A DNA stretch of 64,000 nt from Flavobacterium branchiarum (lineage in GTDB: Bacteria > Bacteroidota > Bacteroidia > Flavobacteriales > Flavobacteriaceae): the NCBI RefSeq assembly GCF_030409845.1, contig NZ_JAUFQQ010000003.1, positions 868,001 to 932,000 on the forward strand. The letters run 5' to 3'. This document shows, piece by piece, positions 25,595 to 32,837 of the stretch. The notes under the pieces were generated by a model. The model saw nothing but the letters and a program-made list of their open reading frames with translations, made no database searches and was not told the DNA's origin. Each line of letters starts with the position of its first letter. Within the stretch, counting starts at the first letter, position 1. Position numbers and translations under genes: made by a program.

Positions 25595-26014
25595 ATGAAA
25601 ACTGATAATTCTATAAAGAATATTACGATAGCAGCTATTAATAGAAAAGTAATGAATCCAGAGGAATGGATTTATTCTAGAATTTGTGTGGAGGATAAAT
25701 CGGTTGAGTTTATTTTTGAAGAGAATGAATTATCCATTTTTGAGATAAGTAGCTTTGAGATAAAAACAATTGTTACAACTTGTCGTATAATTGAAAAAAA
25801 TGAAAGTAATGTCAAGTCTTTAAAATTTGAAAATATTAGAAAAGTTTTCTACGGAAATTTTAAGGGAACTAATATAAAAAAAATAGAGTTATCGACATTT
25901 AGAATAATAGATGTTTTTGGAGAAGTACACGATTTTCAAATTGAAACAGGAAAAGCATCAATAGGATTGATTAATGCGGTAAATACTGTATTAAAACTAA
26001 AGTCTCAAAAATGA
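25595..26014 (+). CDS. Hypothetical protein, 139 aa
   Basis: I do not recognise this protein. It has no signal peptide or membrane segment, is rich in Ile, Glu and Lys, and reads as alternating beta strands (SRICVEDKSVEFIFEENELSI, IKTIVTTCRIIEKN, IKKIELSTFRIIDVFG) ending in a helix (GLINAVNTVLKL). This pattern would suit a small beta-barrel such as a bacterial PH-like fold, but that is a guess. It lies alone between two sets of degenerate repeats downstream of cydAB and may be a recent arrival. ATG at 25595 follows an AAAGAGAAAC stretch. Confidence 0.55.
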   Translation: MKTDNSIKNITIAAINRKVMNPEEWIYSRICVEDKSVEFIFEENELSIFEISSFEIKTIVTTCRIIEKNESNVKSLKFENIRKVFYGNFKGTNIKKIELSTFRIIDVFGEVHDFQIETGKASIGLINAVNTVLKLKSQK

Positions 26015-26084
26015 AAATCTCTTATTGCTTGGGATTGCGTTAATCTCCCGTTAAAGCTGTAGGCAATTGAGAAATTAGGATAAT

Positions 26085-26160
26085 CAAATTTCACCCCGCT
26101 GGGGTTTCTTTTTTTTAATAATAAAAAATCTAGAAATATAGTATCCCGCTGGGATATTGT
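26085..26160. repeat. Short GC-core palindromes (ACCCCGCTGGGGT and ATCCCGCTGGGAT)
   Basis: Two small hairpins, ACCCCGCTGGGGT near 26093-26105 and ATCCCGCTGGGAT near 26143-26155, precede the tandem array. Their CCGCTGG cores resemble the GCTCCAGCGGAGC hairpins of the array, so both belong to one style of palindromic element. Confidence 0.65.
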
Positions 26161-26181
26161 TTTGATGCAAAAAATTATTGT

Positions 26182-26497
26182 GTAGATTTATAAAACAACA
26201 ATATTGAATAATAAGGTATGTTGCTCCAGCGGAGCAGAATATTTATAGCTTTTTTGTAGATTTATAAAACAACAATATTGGATAAATAAGTTATGTTGCT
26301 CCAGCGGAGCAGAATATTTATAGCTATTGTGTAGATTTATAAAACAACAATATTGAATAAATAAGTTATGTTGCTCCAGCGGAGCAAAATATTTATAGCT
26401 ATTGTGTAGATTTATAAAACAACAATATTGGATAAATAAGTTATGTTGCTCCAGTGGAGCAAAATATTTATAGTCTCCAGCGGAGCAAAATATTTAT
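26182..26497. repeat. Tandem array of 74-75 bp units, each with a GCTCCAGCGGAGC palindrome
   Basis: Units start at 26182, 26256, 26331 and 26406, with a partial fifth (palindrome and tail only) at about 26475-26497. Each unit reads GTAGATTTATAAAACAACAA, TATTGRATAAATAAGTTATG, TTGCTCCAGCGGAGC and ARAATATTTATAG. The palindrome could form a 5-bp hairpin in each unit. Copies differ by few bases, so the array expanded recently. There are no unique spacers, which rules out CRISPR. No coding function was seen. Confidence 0.92.
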
Positions 26498-26555
26498 GAA
26501 TCCATTGGAACGTTTTATCTATATTATTTGAAATTTTCCCATGAATTTTTAGATT

Positions 26556-27341
26556 TTAAAAGAAAACCTCTTTTGTAATGATATAAAATCCCATAATAAG
26601 TACAAACCAGCCGAAGAGTGGTTTTAGTTTAGCACCATCAATTTTCTTAGAAAGTTGAGTTCCTATCAGCATTCCTAAAAGGGCGATACCTGAGATTTCT
26701 AATAAGAAAATATAATCTACAGGAGTTCCTATATATAAATCACCACCGAATCCAATAGAAGAATTGATAAAAATAATAAGCAATGAGGTTCCAACAGCTT
26801 GCTTCATTGGTAGATTAGCAAAGAATATCAAGGCTGGAATAATTAAAAAACCACCACCTGCACCTAGAAATCCGGTTACGATTCCAACTATAAATCCAAT
26901 TATACTTAGTTGCGTGTAATTAGTTGCGGTTGTTTTTAGCTCTGGTTTGTTTCTTCGAATCATTGAGATAGCTGCAGTTATCATCAATACCGAAAAAATT
27001 AGCATAATCAGAAAATCTTTGGAAACGGTGTATGAAGCTACAGAGAATAGCGTTGAAGCAATTTGTGGAAAGATTACTTCTCGTATGATTAAAATGGAAA
27101 TAACTGATGGAATGGCAAAATAAAGCGCCGATTTTAGTTTGAGATTTCCCATTTTATAATGGCTATAACTGCCGAATAAAGCCGTGAGACCAACAATAAA
27201 TAAAGAATAGGTGGTTGCTTGCCCTGGATTTATATTAAATAAATAAACTAAAATCGGAATAGTTAGTATAGATCCCCCGCCGCCAATTAAACCTAATGAG
27301 ATTCCTATGATGATTGAAGCAAAATAACCGAAATATTCCAT
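26556..27341 (-). CDS. TSUP-family (TauE/SafE) sulfite or sulfur-compound permease
   Basis: A 261-aa inner-membrane protein with about eight helices in two repeats. GISLGLIGGGGSILTIPILVYL (about 13-34) and GIVTGFLGAGGGFLIIPALIFF (about 152-173) are the paired family signatures, and FINSSIGFGGDLY lies in the second half. TSUP proteins move sulfite, sulfoacetate or similar anions. It shares an upstream Crp/Fnr-like site with the persulfide dioxygenase/YeeE operon, so it probably belongs to the same sulfur module. The next gene fragment upstream is the stub of a crp/fnr gene. Confidence 0.92.
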   Translation of the reverse strand: MEYFGYFASIIIGISLGLIGGGGSILTIPILVYLFNINPGQATTYSLFIVGLTALFGSYSHYKMGNLKLKSALYFAIPSVISILIIREVIFPQIASTLFSVASYTVSKDFLIMLIFSVLMITAAISMIRRNKPELKTTATNYTQLSIIGFIVGIVTGFLGAGGGFLIIPALIFFANLPMKQAVGTSLLIIFINSSIGFGGDLYIGTPVDYIFLLEISGIALLGMLIGTQLSKKIDGAKLKPLFGWFVLIMGFYIITKEVFF

Positions 27342-27388
27342 TGATGTTTGTTTTGATACAAAGGTTGTTCCTTATATTGTAAGGCACA

Positions 27389-27402
27389 GTAACATTTATC
27401 AC
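27389..27402. promoter_or_regulatory. Crp/Fnr-like site ahead of the TSUP gene
   Basis: GTAACATTTATCAC, or GTGATAAATGTTAC on the minus strand, lies 48-61 bp upstream of the TSUP start. It matches the site ahead of the MBL/rhodanese operon (GTGACTAATGTTAC) at 12 of 14 bases and at a similar distance from the start codon. Confidence 0.55.
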
Positions 27403-27498
27403 ATAAGGTTTTTATTCTCTTTGCTACAGATTTCTTTTTGATTTAGAAAGTGTTTGTGTCATGAAGTTAAGTGGTGAAATTATCTGCGACAAATAATT

Positions 27499-27690
27499 TT
27501 ATTGCAACAACTCGATTTGGTTTCGGTTTAACTTTACTAATCCGCGTTGTTCCATTTTTTTTAGCAATCGCGAAATCACTTCTCTAGATGTGTTGAGTTC
27601 CGTTGCTATTTCCTGATGTGATGCTTTTAATTCGTTACAGCCACAAGCATCTTTATGACGTTTAAGATAAAATTCCAAGCGTTCGTCCAT
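27499..27690 (-). pseudogene. 3' stub of a crp/fnr-type regulator gene
   Basis: The frame MDERLEFYLKRHKDACGCNE to the stop encodes 63 residues that are identical to the last 63 residues (HTH domain) of the intact Crp/Fnr protein at 31434-32060. The DNA differs at about 11 of about 195 positions, all silent. Homology begins at about 27495 and ends just past 27690. The N-terminal cyclic-nucleotide-like domain is missing. It is almost certainly the remnant of the resident gene, cut off when the adjoining island arrived. Confidence 0.85.
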
Positions 27691-28080
27691 AGAGTGAAGC
27701 GGTAGGGAGATGTGAAAGTACTGAAGGAACTAGAGGTATAACTATCTATACAATTAATATTTCTGCATTATGGTTAATATTTCAATTAAAGGTTTTTTTG
27801 ATTTATCACTTTTTAAAAAATTAAGAAAGATCTCCTTATGATCTTTTGGTTTTGTAGTTATATTACAGAAATTATATATTTTTTGATAATAAAAAGAAAG
27901 AATAATTTTACTATTTTAAAATTTTTTTATTATTTTTACAAAAACAAGATGCCATTAAATGACATGAATCTACTCTTATATAGTTGCATTTATGCTGTTT
28001 TATTGTGGATAAGGAATTTAGTAGACATCTTAAACAAAAATTATGGTAATAATAAAGAAGTGAAAATATTGTAACAAACG
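27691..28080. other. AT-rich non-coding left end of the island
   Basis: About 390 bp with no gene I can support. The crp homology stops just past 27695. After that the sequence is very AT-rich, with a low-complexity open frame (27838-28074) rich in Ile, Phe, Tyr and Asn codons but without a recognisable domain or start context. It is probably degraded DNA. Confidence 0.5.
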
Positions 28081-28474
28081 TAAAAGGACAATGTACAATG
28101 ATTGCAGGAACTTTTACCTAAGTTACTGATAAAATACTATTACGACAAACAAAGGAAACTTGACCTTGGCTTAAATAAAAAAGTAATTATAAAAGGTCTT
28201 ATGGTGGCGTTAAATTTTGAGAATATACATTACCGCAATTAGCAGAAAAAATAATCACAGAAATTATTTGGATAAATTCTATAATGGAAAAAAAAGATAA
28301 ATAATGCTCGTGTTAGAGAATCACCAAGTATAAAAGTTAAAACAGAAAATTATAAAATAGGAGAAATTATCGATCTTTCCATAAAGAACAAGAAGAGCTG
28401 GATATTCAAGATAATAAAATGAAATCCAATTGACAGGATTTGTAGATGATAAAGCATATGTTATTTTAAAATAA
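28081..28474 (+). pseudogene. Frameshifted remnant of an unknown protein ahead of the 456-aa gene
   Basis: Frames exchange several times but give protein-like text: KGQCTMIAGTFT, stop, VTDKILLRQTKET, then YGGVKF, PQLAEKIITEI; in another frame ARVRESPSIKVKTENYKIGE; and last ELDIQDNKMK and EIQLTGFVDDKAYVILK, ending in TAA at 28472. Such text resembles large multi-domain proteins of Flavobacteria that I loosely associate with secretion-system effectors, from memory only. Several stops and shifts show it is dead. It may have been the N-terminal part of the locus now headed by the next gene. Confidence 0.5.
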
Positions 28475-28539
28475 ACCATATATGTACATGAAAATCATAT
28501 TAAAAAAACAACAATAACTTAACTTAATAAAACACAAGA

Positions 28540-29910
28540 ATGGCAAGAACTTTAATTGTAACAGAAGTTGATGGAATGGATGTCCGACATTTAAATGCAA
28601 CATTAGACATTTTAGACGAACCAATTTGTATGAATATCGGTGTAGCACTTATGCCATTTATGGAAAATGGATTTTATTTTCTTAAAGAAGACAATATAAA
28701 TTCTGAGGAAATAGTAGAAGGAATAAATGATGTAGAAACAGATTTTGTTGAATATCTATATAAAATAAGACAAGCAAATAGAAACAAAACCAAGTTAGAA
28801 TACACGCGTGTATCTGGTCCAAATAGGTTAATAAGAAGAGAAAGGGTTTTTATTGCAGGAAAAATATTTCCTGTAATGAGTATATCATACAGTGGAAAAG
28901 ATATTGATTGTTCGTCATCAAAAATACAAACCAAATCAGTTTCTACTTATGAACTAAGACTTTTATTTGGAGAAACATTTAGTGAATACAAAGAATTTGA
29001 AATAAATTACATCAGTATAGATAATGATAATATACGGATTTATTTACCAAAATATTCAAGTATAGGGATTCATTACTGTGATTTATTAATAGATTTTCTA
29101 ACCAATGGAGAAAAGACTAAAATTGTAGCAGCAAATGGAGAATTTCCTAATATGGAGTTTTATAAAATGGCAACAGGTAAGGTAAATTTACAAAAAGCTT
29201 GTTGGCTTAAAAAAGATCGAAAAAATAAAAATGACACTTGGAAAGATGCTTGTATGTACATCGTAGAACATAAATACCAAGGTCTTCTTGGTCCATTTGG
29301 ACAAATCGCCGATTTTTATCAATTTTTAGAACAAGAACTAATCATTAATAAAACTAGACACAAAACGAGATGGTTGAAAGGAGCATATACATTAGTTGAT
29401 AAACTGAAAATTATGGATGGTGGATTTGCTTTTGTAGATAATGATGTTGAAGTAATTTTAAGTGAACTAAATATTGGCATTTGTGATTATGCGATTACTC
29501 AATTTTATGAATTGTTTTATGGGGAATATAAAAATATACCTTTAGATACGATGGAGAAAGCATATCAATGGGATTTAGCATTTGTAAAACACGAACAAGG
29601 AGTTGTTGCTGTGCCAATTTATACAAAAACATCAAAGAAAACTATTGAAACATTTCAAGTTATGGCAGACAAAGATCTTCAAAATAATATAAGACATGGC
29701 TTTGGTGGCTTTTTAGGTGTTACACCTGAATTTGATGACCCATGGATGGGAAATGTAACCGATGCAGGGTTTAGAATTGATTTACCTATGTTAATGCTTT
29801 GGCTTGATAGACACAAACCGACTTCTTTACCTTTTAAAGATAAAGTAGATAGTAAAGGGTTTTTAAAAGAAGAATACAAAAAAATAATACGTCCTTATGT
29901 GGTTAAATAA
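28540..29910 (+). CDS. 456-aa protein of unknown function; candidate effector of an effector/immunity pair
   Basis: I do not recognise a named domain. The protein has no signal peptide and no membrane helix. It reads as an N-terminal region (MARTLIVTEVDGMDVRHLNA, about 1-190), a middle helical part (GPFGQIADFYQFLEQELIIN, near 248) and a C-terminal part (about 340-456) with HGFGGFLGVTPEFDDPWMGN and LPMLMLWLDRHKP. The last 100 residues recur alone in a broken copy at 30388-30691. The gene overlaps by 14 bp the start of a four-TM protein gene, which also has a second copy. Toxin/immunity organisation is inferred from this layout, not from a catalytic motif. The ATG at 28540 follows AATAAAACACAAGA. 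Confidence 0.5.
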   Translation: MARTLIVTEVDGMDVRHLNATLDILDEPICMNIGVALMPFMENGFYFLKEDNINSEEIVEGINDVETDFVEYLYKIRQANRNKTKLEYTRVSGPNRLIRRERVFIAGKIFPVMSISYSGKDIDCSSSKIQTKSVSTYELRLLFGETFSEYKEFEINYISIDNDNIRIYLPKYSSIGIHYCDLLIDFLTNGEKTKIVAANGEFPNMEFYKMATGKVNLQKACWLKKDRKNKNDTWKDACMYIVEHKYQGLLGPFGQIADFYQFLEQELIINKTRHKTRWLKGAYTLVDKLKIMDGGFAFVDNDVEVILSELNIGICDYAITQFYELFYGEYKNIPLDTMEKAYQWDLAFVKHEQGVVAVPIYTKTSKKTIETFQVMADKDLQNNIRHGFGGFLGVTPEFDDPWMGNVTDAGFRIDLPMLMLWLDRHKPTSLPFKDKVDSKGFLKEEYKKIIRPYVVK

Positions 29911-30337
29911 AACTTACACCATATTGTTAATTTGGGTATTACATTTTTACATTTTTTATGGACTAACAACTGCATGTTCGCAATATCAGTTAAATACATT
30001 GGAAGCTACATTTTATGATTTTAAAAGCATTACGGGATTTGTCTTATTTATTCCTATTGTTTCAATATTATTAGGTGTATATTATCCTGTTTTTTTTGCA
30101 ATTACATTGATGATTATACTTATTGAATATAAAAAAATCAAAATATTTAAGTCATACTTAATTTCAATAATATTTTTTTTTATTGGGTATTTAATATTAT
30201 TCGTCCAAGTAAATTCAATTAAATATGATTTAGAGTGGATAATATGTTTAATATCATTAATTATTGCAGGTCTAATTATTTTTATTGTTTTCAAAAAAAC
30301 ATTTACTCGATTGGATAAAAAATATAACTTGAGATAA
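29897..30337 (+). CDS. Four-TM small membrane protein, candidate immunity protein (copy 1)
   Basis: A 146-aa inner-membrane protein with about four helices (about 6-27, 44-75, 85-105, 112-133) and a basic tail (FKKTFTRLDKKYNLR). Its ATG lies inside the last codons of the 456-aa gene, a 14-bp overlap in another frame that implies coupled translation. A paralogue follows at 30711-31151. The two agree almost perfectly from residue 62 onward but differ in the loop between helices 1 and 2 (about 24-45). Divergence concentrated in one loop is what paired immunity proteins often show. No known family is recognised. Confidence 0.55.
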   Translation: MWLNKTYTILLIWVLHFYIFYGLTTACSQYQLNTLEATFYDFKSITGFVLFIPIVSILLGVYYPVFFAITLMIILIEYKKIKIFKSYLISIIFFFIGYLILFVQVNSIKYDLEWIICLISLIIAGLIIFIVFKKTFTRLDKKYNLR

Positions 30338-30387
30338 AAAAACGTCTGCTAAAAGTAAGATCTTGGAAAGATTGAGGGTTTAGGGTA

Positions 30388-30691
30388 TTTAGCATTTGTA
30401 AAATACGAACAAGGCGTAGTTACCTTGCCAATTTATACAAAAACATCAAAGAAAACTATTGAAACATTTAGAGCTATGGCTGACAAAGAGTCTCAAAATA
30501 ATATAAGACATGGTTTTGGTGGTTTTTTAGGTGTTACGCCTGAATTTGATGACCCATGGATGGGAAACGTAACTGATGCTGGTTTTAGAATAGATTTAGC
30601 AATGCTTATGCTTTGGTTACATAGGCACAAACCTACTTCTGTACCTTTTAAAGGCAAAGTAGATAGTAAAGGGGTTTTAAAAGAAGACTAA
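30388..30691 (+). pseudogene. Orphan C-terminal copy of the 456-aa gene
   Basis: From about 30388 the sequence matches codons about 347 onward of the 456-aa gene: YLAFVKYEQGVVTLPIYTKT and HGFGGFLGVTPEFDDPWMGN. It stays open to a TAA at 30691, about 13 codons earlier than in the full gene, caused by small changes in the last 30 bp; the DNA still matches (CGTCCATATGTGGTTAAATA) beyond that stop. No convincing start codon precedes it, apart from a TTG at 30425. It looks like a displaced C-terminal cassette kept next to its own membrane-protein gene. Confidence 0.7.
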
Positions 30692-30710
30692 AAATAAATA
30701 ATGCGTCCAT

Positions 30711-31151
30711 ATGTGGTTAAATAAAACTTACACTATACTGTTAATTTGGGTATTACATTTTTACATTTTTTATGGATTAATAGTTTCTTACATGAACTAT
30801 CAATCAGGTACATTAGATGCTACTTTTTATGATTTTAAAAATAGCTTACTGTTTTTAGTGGGGATTCCAATTTTTTCTGCATTATTGGGGTTGTATTGTC
30901 CAATTTTTTTTGCTATTATATTGATGATTGTACTTATTGAATATAAAAAAATCAAAATATTTAAGTCATATATAATTTCAATAATATTTTTTTTTATTGG
31001 GTATTTAATATTATTCGTTCAAGTAAATTCAATTAAATATGATTTAGAGTGGGTAATATGTTTAATATCATTAATTATTGCAAGTTTAATTGTTTTTATT
31101 GTTTTCAAAAAAACGTTTACTAGATTGGATAAGAAATATAACTTGAGATAA
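30711..31151 (+). CDS. Four-TM small membrane protein, candidate immunity protein (copy 2)
   Basis: A 146-aa paralogue of the protein at 29897-30337, with the same length, the same start (MWLNKTYTILLIWVLHFYIF) and the same tail (FTRLDKKYNLR). The loop after helix 1 differs clearly (VSYMNYQSGTLDATFYDFKN against TACSQYQLNTLEATFYDFKS), as does helix 2 (LLFLVGIPIFSALLGLYCP). Its start again overlaps the degenerate end of the preceding C-terminal cassette. Retention of an intact frame beside a broken partner fits an orphan immunity gene that protects against relatives carrying the matching effector. Confidence 0.55.
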   Translation: MWLNKTYTILLIWVLHFYIFYGLIVSYMNYQSGTLDATFYDFKNSLLFLVGIPIFSALLGLYCPIFFAIILMIVLIEYKKIKIFKSYIISIIFFFIGYLILFVQVNSIKYDLEWVICLISLIIASLIVFIVFKKTFTRLDKKYNLR

Positions 31152-31430
31152 AAAACGCCAACGGCTAGGGTTCGTTGGGTTTGAAAATCCAGCAACGAAA
31201 CTCCTGTAGAACGGAGTCGCTGAGATTCCACAACTGTGGGATTGTTGTAAAAGATTTAGGAGGATTTCAAGAGCATTTGGAACCCTCTTTTTTTGAGTAC
31301 AATTGCGTTTGTTTGATGATTTGTAAAAGTATTTTAGTGTTTCTTCAAAAATATAATATGCTGTTAAATTGTGCTAATCTATCTTTATCTGGTCGTTTAT
31401 GTGATAGATGTAAGGGATTTAGTAATAACA
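31152..31430. other. Right end of the island, non-coding with small hairpins
   Basis: This 280-bp stretch between the second membrane-protein gene and crp has no supported gene. It is less AT-rich than its surroundings and can fold: CGTTGGG near 31173 with CAACG near 31192, and ACTCC (31200-31204) with GGAGT (31213-31217). No transposase, inverted terminal repeats or integron-type attC core could be confirmed. It may hold remains of a mobile element. Confidence 0.4.
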
Positions 31431-31433
31431 GTT

Positions 31434-32060
31434 TTATTGCAACAACTCGATTTGGTTTCGGTTTAATTTTACTAATCCGCGTTGTTCCATTTTTTTTAGC
31501 AATCTAGAAATCACTTCTCTAGATGTGTTAAGTTCCGTTGCAATTTCCTGATGAGATGCTTTTAATTCGTTACAGCCGCAGGCATCCTTATGGCGTTTAA
31601 GATAAAATTCCAATCGTTCGTCCATAGAGCGGAAAGCAATACTATCAACCACTTCTAGGACTTCTTCAAAGCGGTTTCTATATGTTTCTATAACAAATTC
31701 ATACCAACTACGGTGTTCCATCATCCATTTATCCATTAAGTTTAATGGAATCATAACTACCGAAACATCTTCGACAACTTTTGCCATAATTTGGCTTTTC
31801 TCACTTTTGGTGGCACAAATCATTGATATGGCACATGCTTGTCCGGGCTGTAGGTAGTACATGAAAAACTCGCCACCATCTTCGCCTTCGCGATATATTT
31901 TAATCTTACCTTTAGTTATCAGTACAGTATTTTTTATGTATTGTCCTGTACGCATTAAGATTGTTCCAGTTTCGTAATCCTGAAAAGTAGCATTACTTTC
32001 TATAGCAGAAATTAATTCGTTGGAGAAATTAGGAAAAATATTTTTTAAAGGAGTTTGCAT
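31434..32060 (-). CDS. Crp/Fnr-family transcriptional regulator
   Basis: A 208-aa regulator. Residues about 25-125 form a cyclic-nucleotide-binding-type beta-roll (TGTILMRTGQYIKNTVLITKG, IKIYREGEDGGEFFMYYLQPG, AKVVEDVSVVMIPLNLMD). Residues 146-208 form the winged helix with KASHQEIATELNTSREVISRLLKKMEQ. Cysteines cluster at ACAISMICAT (about 74-83) and DACGCNE (about 159-165), but no Fnr-type N-terminal Cys cluster is present; Bacteroidota members near rhodanese genes may sense redox or sulfur stress. It is divergent from a rhodanese gene. Its 3' end is duplicated at 27499-27690. Confidence 0.93.
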   Translation of the reverse strand: MQTPLKNIFPNFSNELISAIESNATFQDYETGTILMRTGQYIKNTVLITKGKIKIYREGEDGGEFFMYYLQPGQACAISMICATKSEKSQIMAKVVEDVSVVMIPLNLMDKWMMEHRSWYEFVIETYRNRFEEVLEVVDSIAFRSMDERLEFYLKRHKDACGCNELKASHQEIATELNTSREVISRLLKKMEQRGLVKLNRNQIELLQ

Positions 32061-32455
32061 GAGCTATTTTTTAAACACTAAGAGAAATAATAATTGCACC
32101 ATTTCGAAATTAAGAATATCTGAAATTTGAGATATAATTTCTTAAATAGACCCGATTTTAAAATCATGTAATTTTATCAAATTGATTTTTAAAATTATAA
32201 TTTATTACAAATATAGCCGATTATTGTTGTATTAATTAGTTAGGCTTTATGTTTAACAGCTAAATTTTGCAAATAACAATATCCTATTTTCTATGGGTTT
32301 TGTAGACTATATTTTTGAAAATAATTTGTAGAAGCTAGAATTCATTGATTATTATATGTTTGCTAAAACGTTTTCTCTAAATTATAATACAATTTGCAAA
32401 TACAGGGTTTATTGTTTGCTAAAAACGTTGTAATTTTACCTAAAAATACGATATC
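32061..32455. promoter_or_regulatory. Divergent spacer between crp/fnr and the rhodanese gene
   Basis: A 395-bp AT-rich spacer without a gene. It must hold both promoters. No strict TAnnTTTG element or copy of the GTGA-N6-TTAC site was found; TTGTAATTTTAC near 32428-32439 is only a weak resemblance. Confidence 0.4.
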
Positions 32456-32767
32456 ATGAATTTATCACAAGAAGATTGGATAGCTAAATTTGGAGCTGAC
32501 GAAAATGCAGTTATACTTGATGTAAGAACTGAAGACGAATATAATGATGGCTATATAGAGAATGCTCTTAATATTGATATCAATAAAGGACAGGCTTTTA
32601 TATATGAGCTAGAAGAATTAGATAAAAATAAAAACTATTATGTGTATTGTCGTTCTGGAGCCAGAAGTGCTAAAGCATGCCAAATAATGAATGAAATGGG
32701 GTTTGATAACGCCTTTAATTTATTAGGAGGGATATTGGCCTGGGAAGGAGATACTGTTACACCATAA
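32456..32767 (+). CDS. Single-domain rhodanese sulfurtransferase
   Basis: A 103-aa cytosolic protein that is just one rhodanese domain. The active loop is YVYCRSGARSAKA with the catalytic Cys near 65; VILDVRTEDEYNDGYIENALNID is the N-terminal signature and LLGGILAWEG the C-terminal one. It carries sulfane sulfur as a persulfide. Its divergent neighbour is the Crp/Fnr gene, and other sulfur genes lie across the island (TSUP, persulfide dioxygenase, YeeE/YedE), so before the island arrived these probably formed one neighbourhood. A terminator follows at once. Confidence 0.95.
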   Translation: MNLSQEDWIAKFGADENAVILDVRTEDEYNDGYIENALNIDINKGQAFIYELEELDKNKNYYVYCRSGARSAKACQIMNEMGFDNAFNLLGGILAWEGDTVTP

Positions 32768-32770
32768 ACA

Positions 32771-32795
32771 AAAAAGAGGCGCGTGCCTCTTTTTT
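32771..32795 (+). terminator. Intrinsic terminator after the rhodanese gene
   Basis: AAAAAGAGGC (32771-32780) pairs with GCCTCTTTTT (32785-32794) around a GCGT loop, and the 3' arm runs into a T-run. It is only 3 bp after the stop codon. Confidence 0.93.
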
Positions 32796-32837
32796 GTTTT
32801 ATACCAACTAACAACCAAAAACTAAAATAACCAAATA

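Noticed and set aside
26182..26497. Regular direct repeats that might be a CRISPR array
   Set aside because: The repeats are contiguous 74-75 bp units with no unique spacers, and no cas gene is in the window.
27838..28074. Open frame of 78 codons on the plus strand
   Set aside because: Composition is low-complexity AT-driven (Ile, Phe, Tyr, Asn), there is no domain or start context, and the surrounding DNA looks decayed.
31152..31260. Hairpin-forming stretch at the right end of the island that might be an attC or insertion-sequence end
   Set aside because: The core GTTRRRY/RYYYAAC boxes of attC are not present, and neither terminal inverted repeats nor a transposase could be found.
31175..31507. 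Open frame of 110 codons on the plus strand overlapping the crp/fnr 3' end
   Set aside because: It begins in non-coding DNA and runs antisense into a well-supported gene; no family pattern was seen.
32400..32455. A third Crp/Fnr-like site ahead of the rhodanese gene
   Set aside because: The best candidate near 32428 matches the GTGA-N6-TTAC motif at too few positions to claim.
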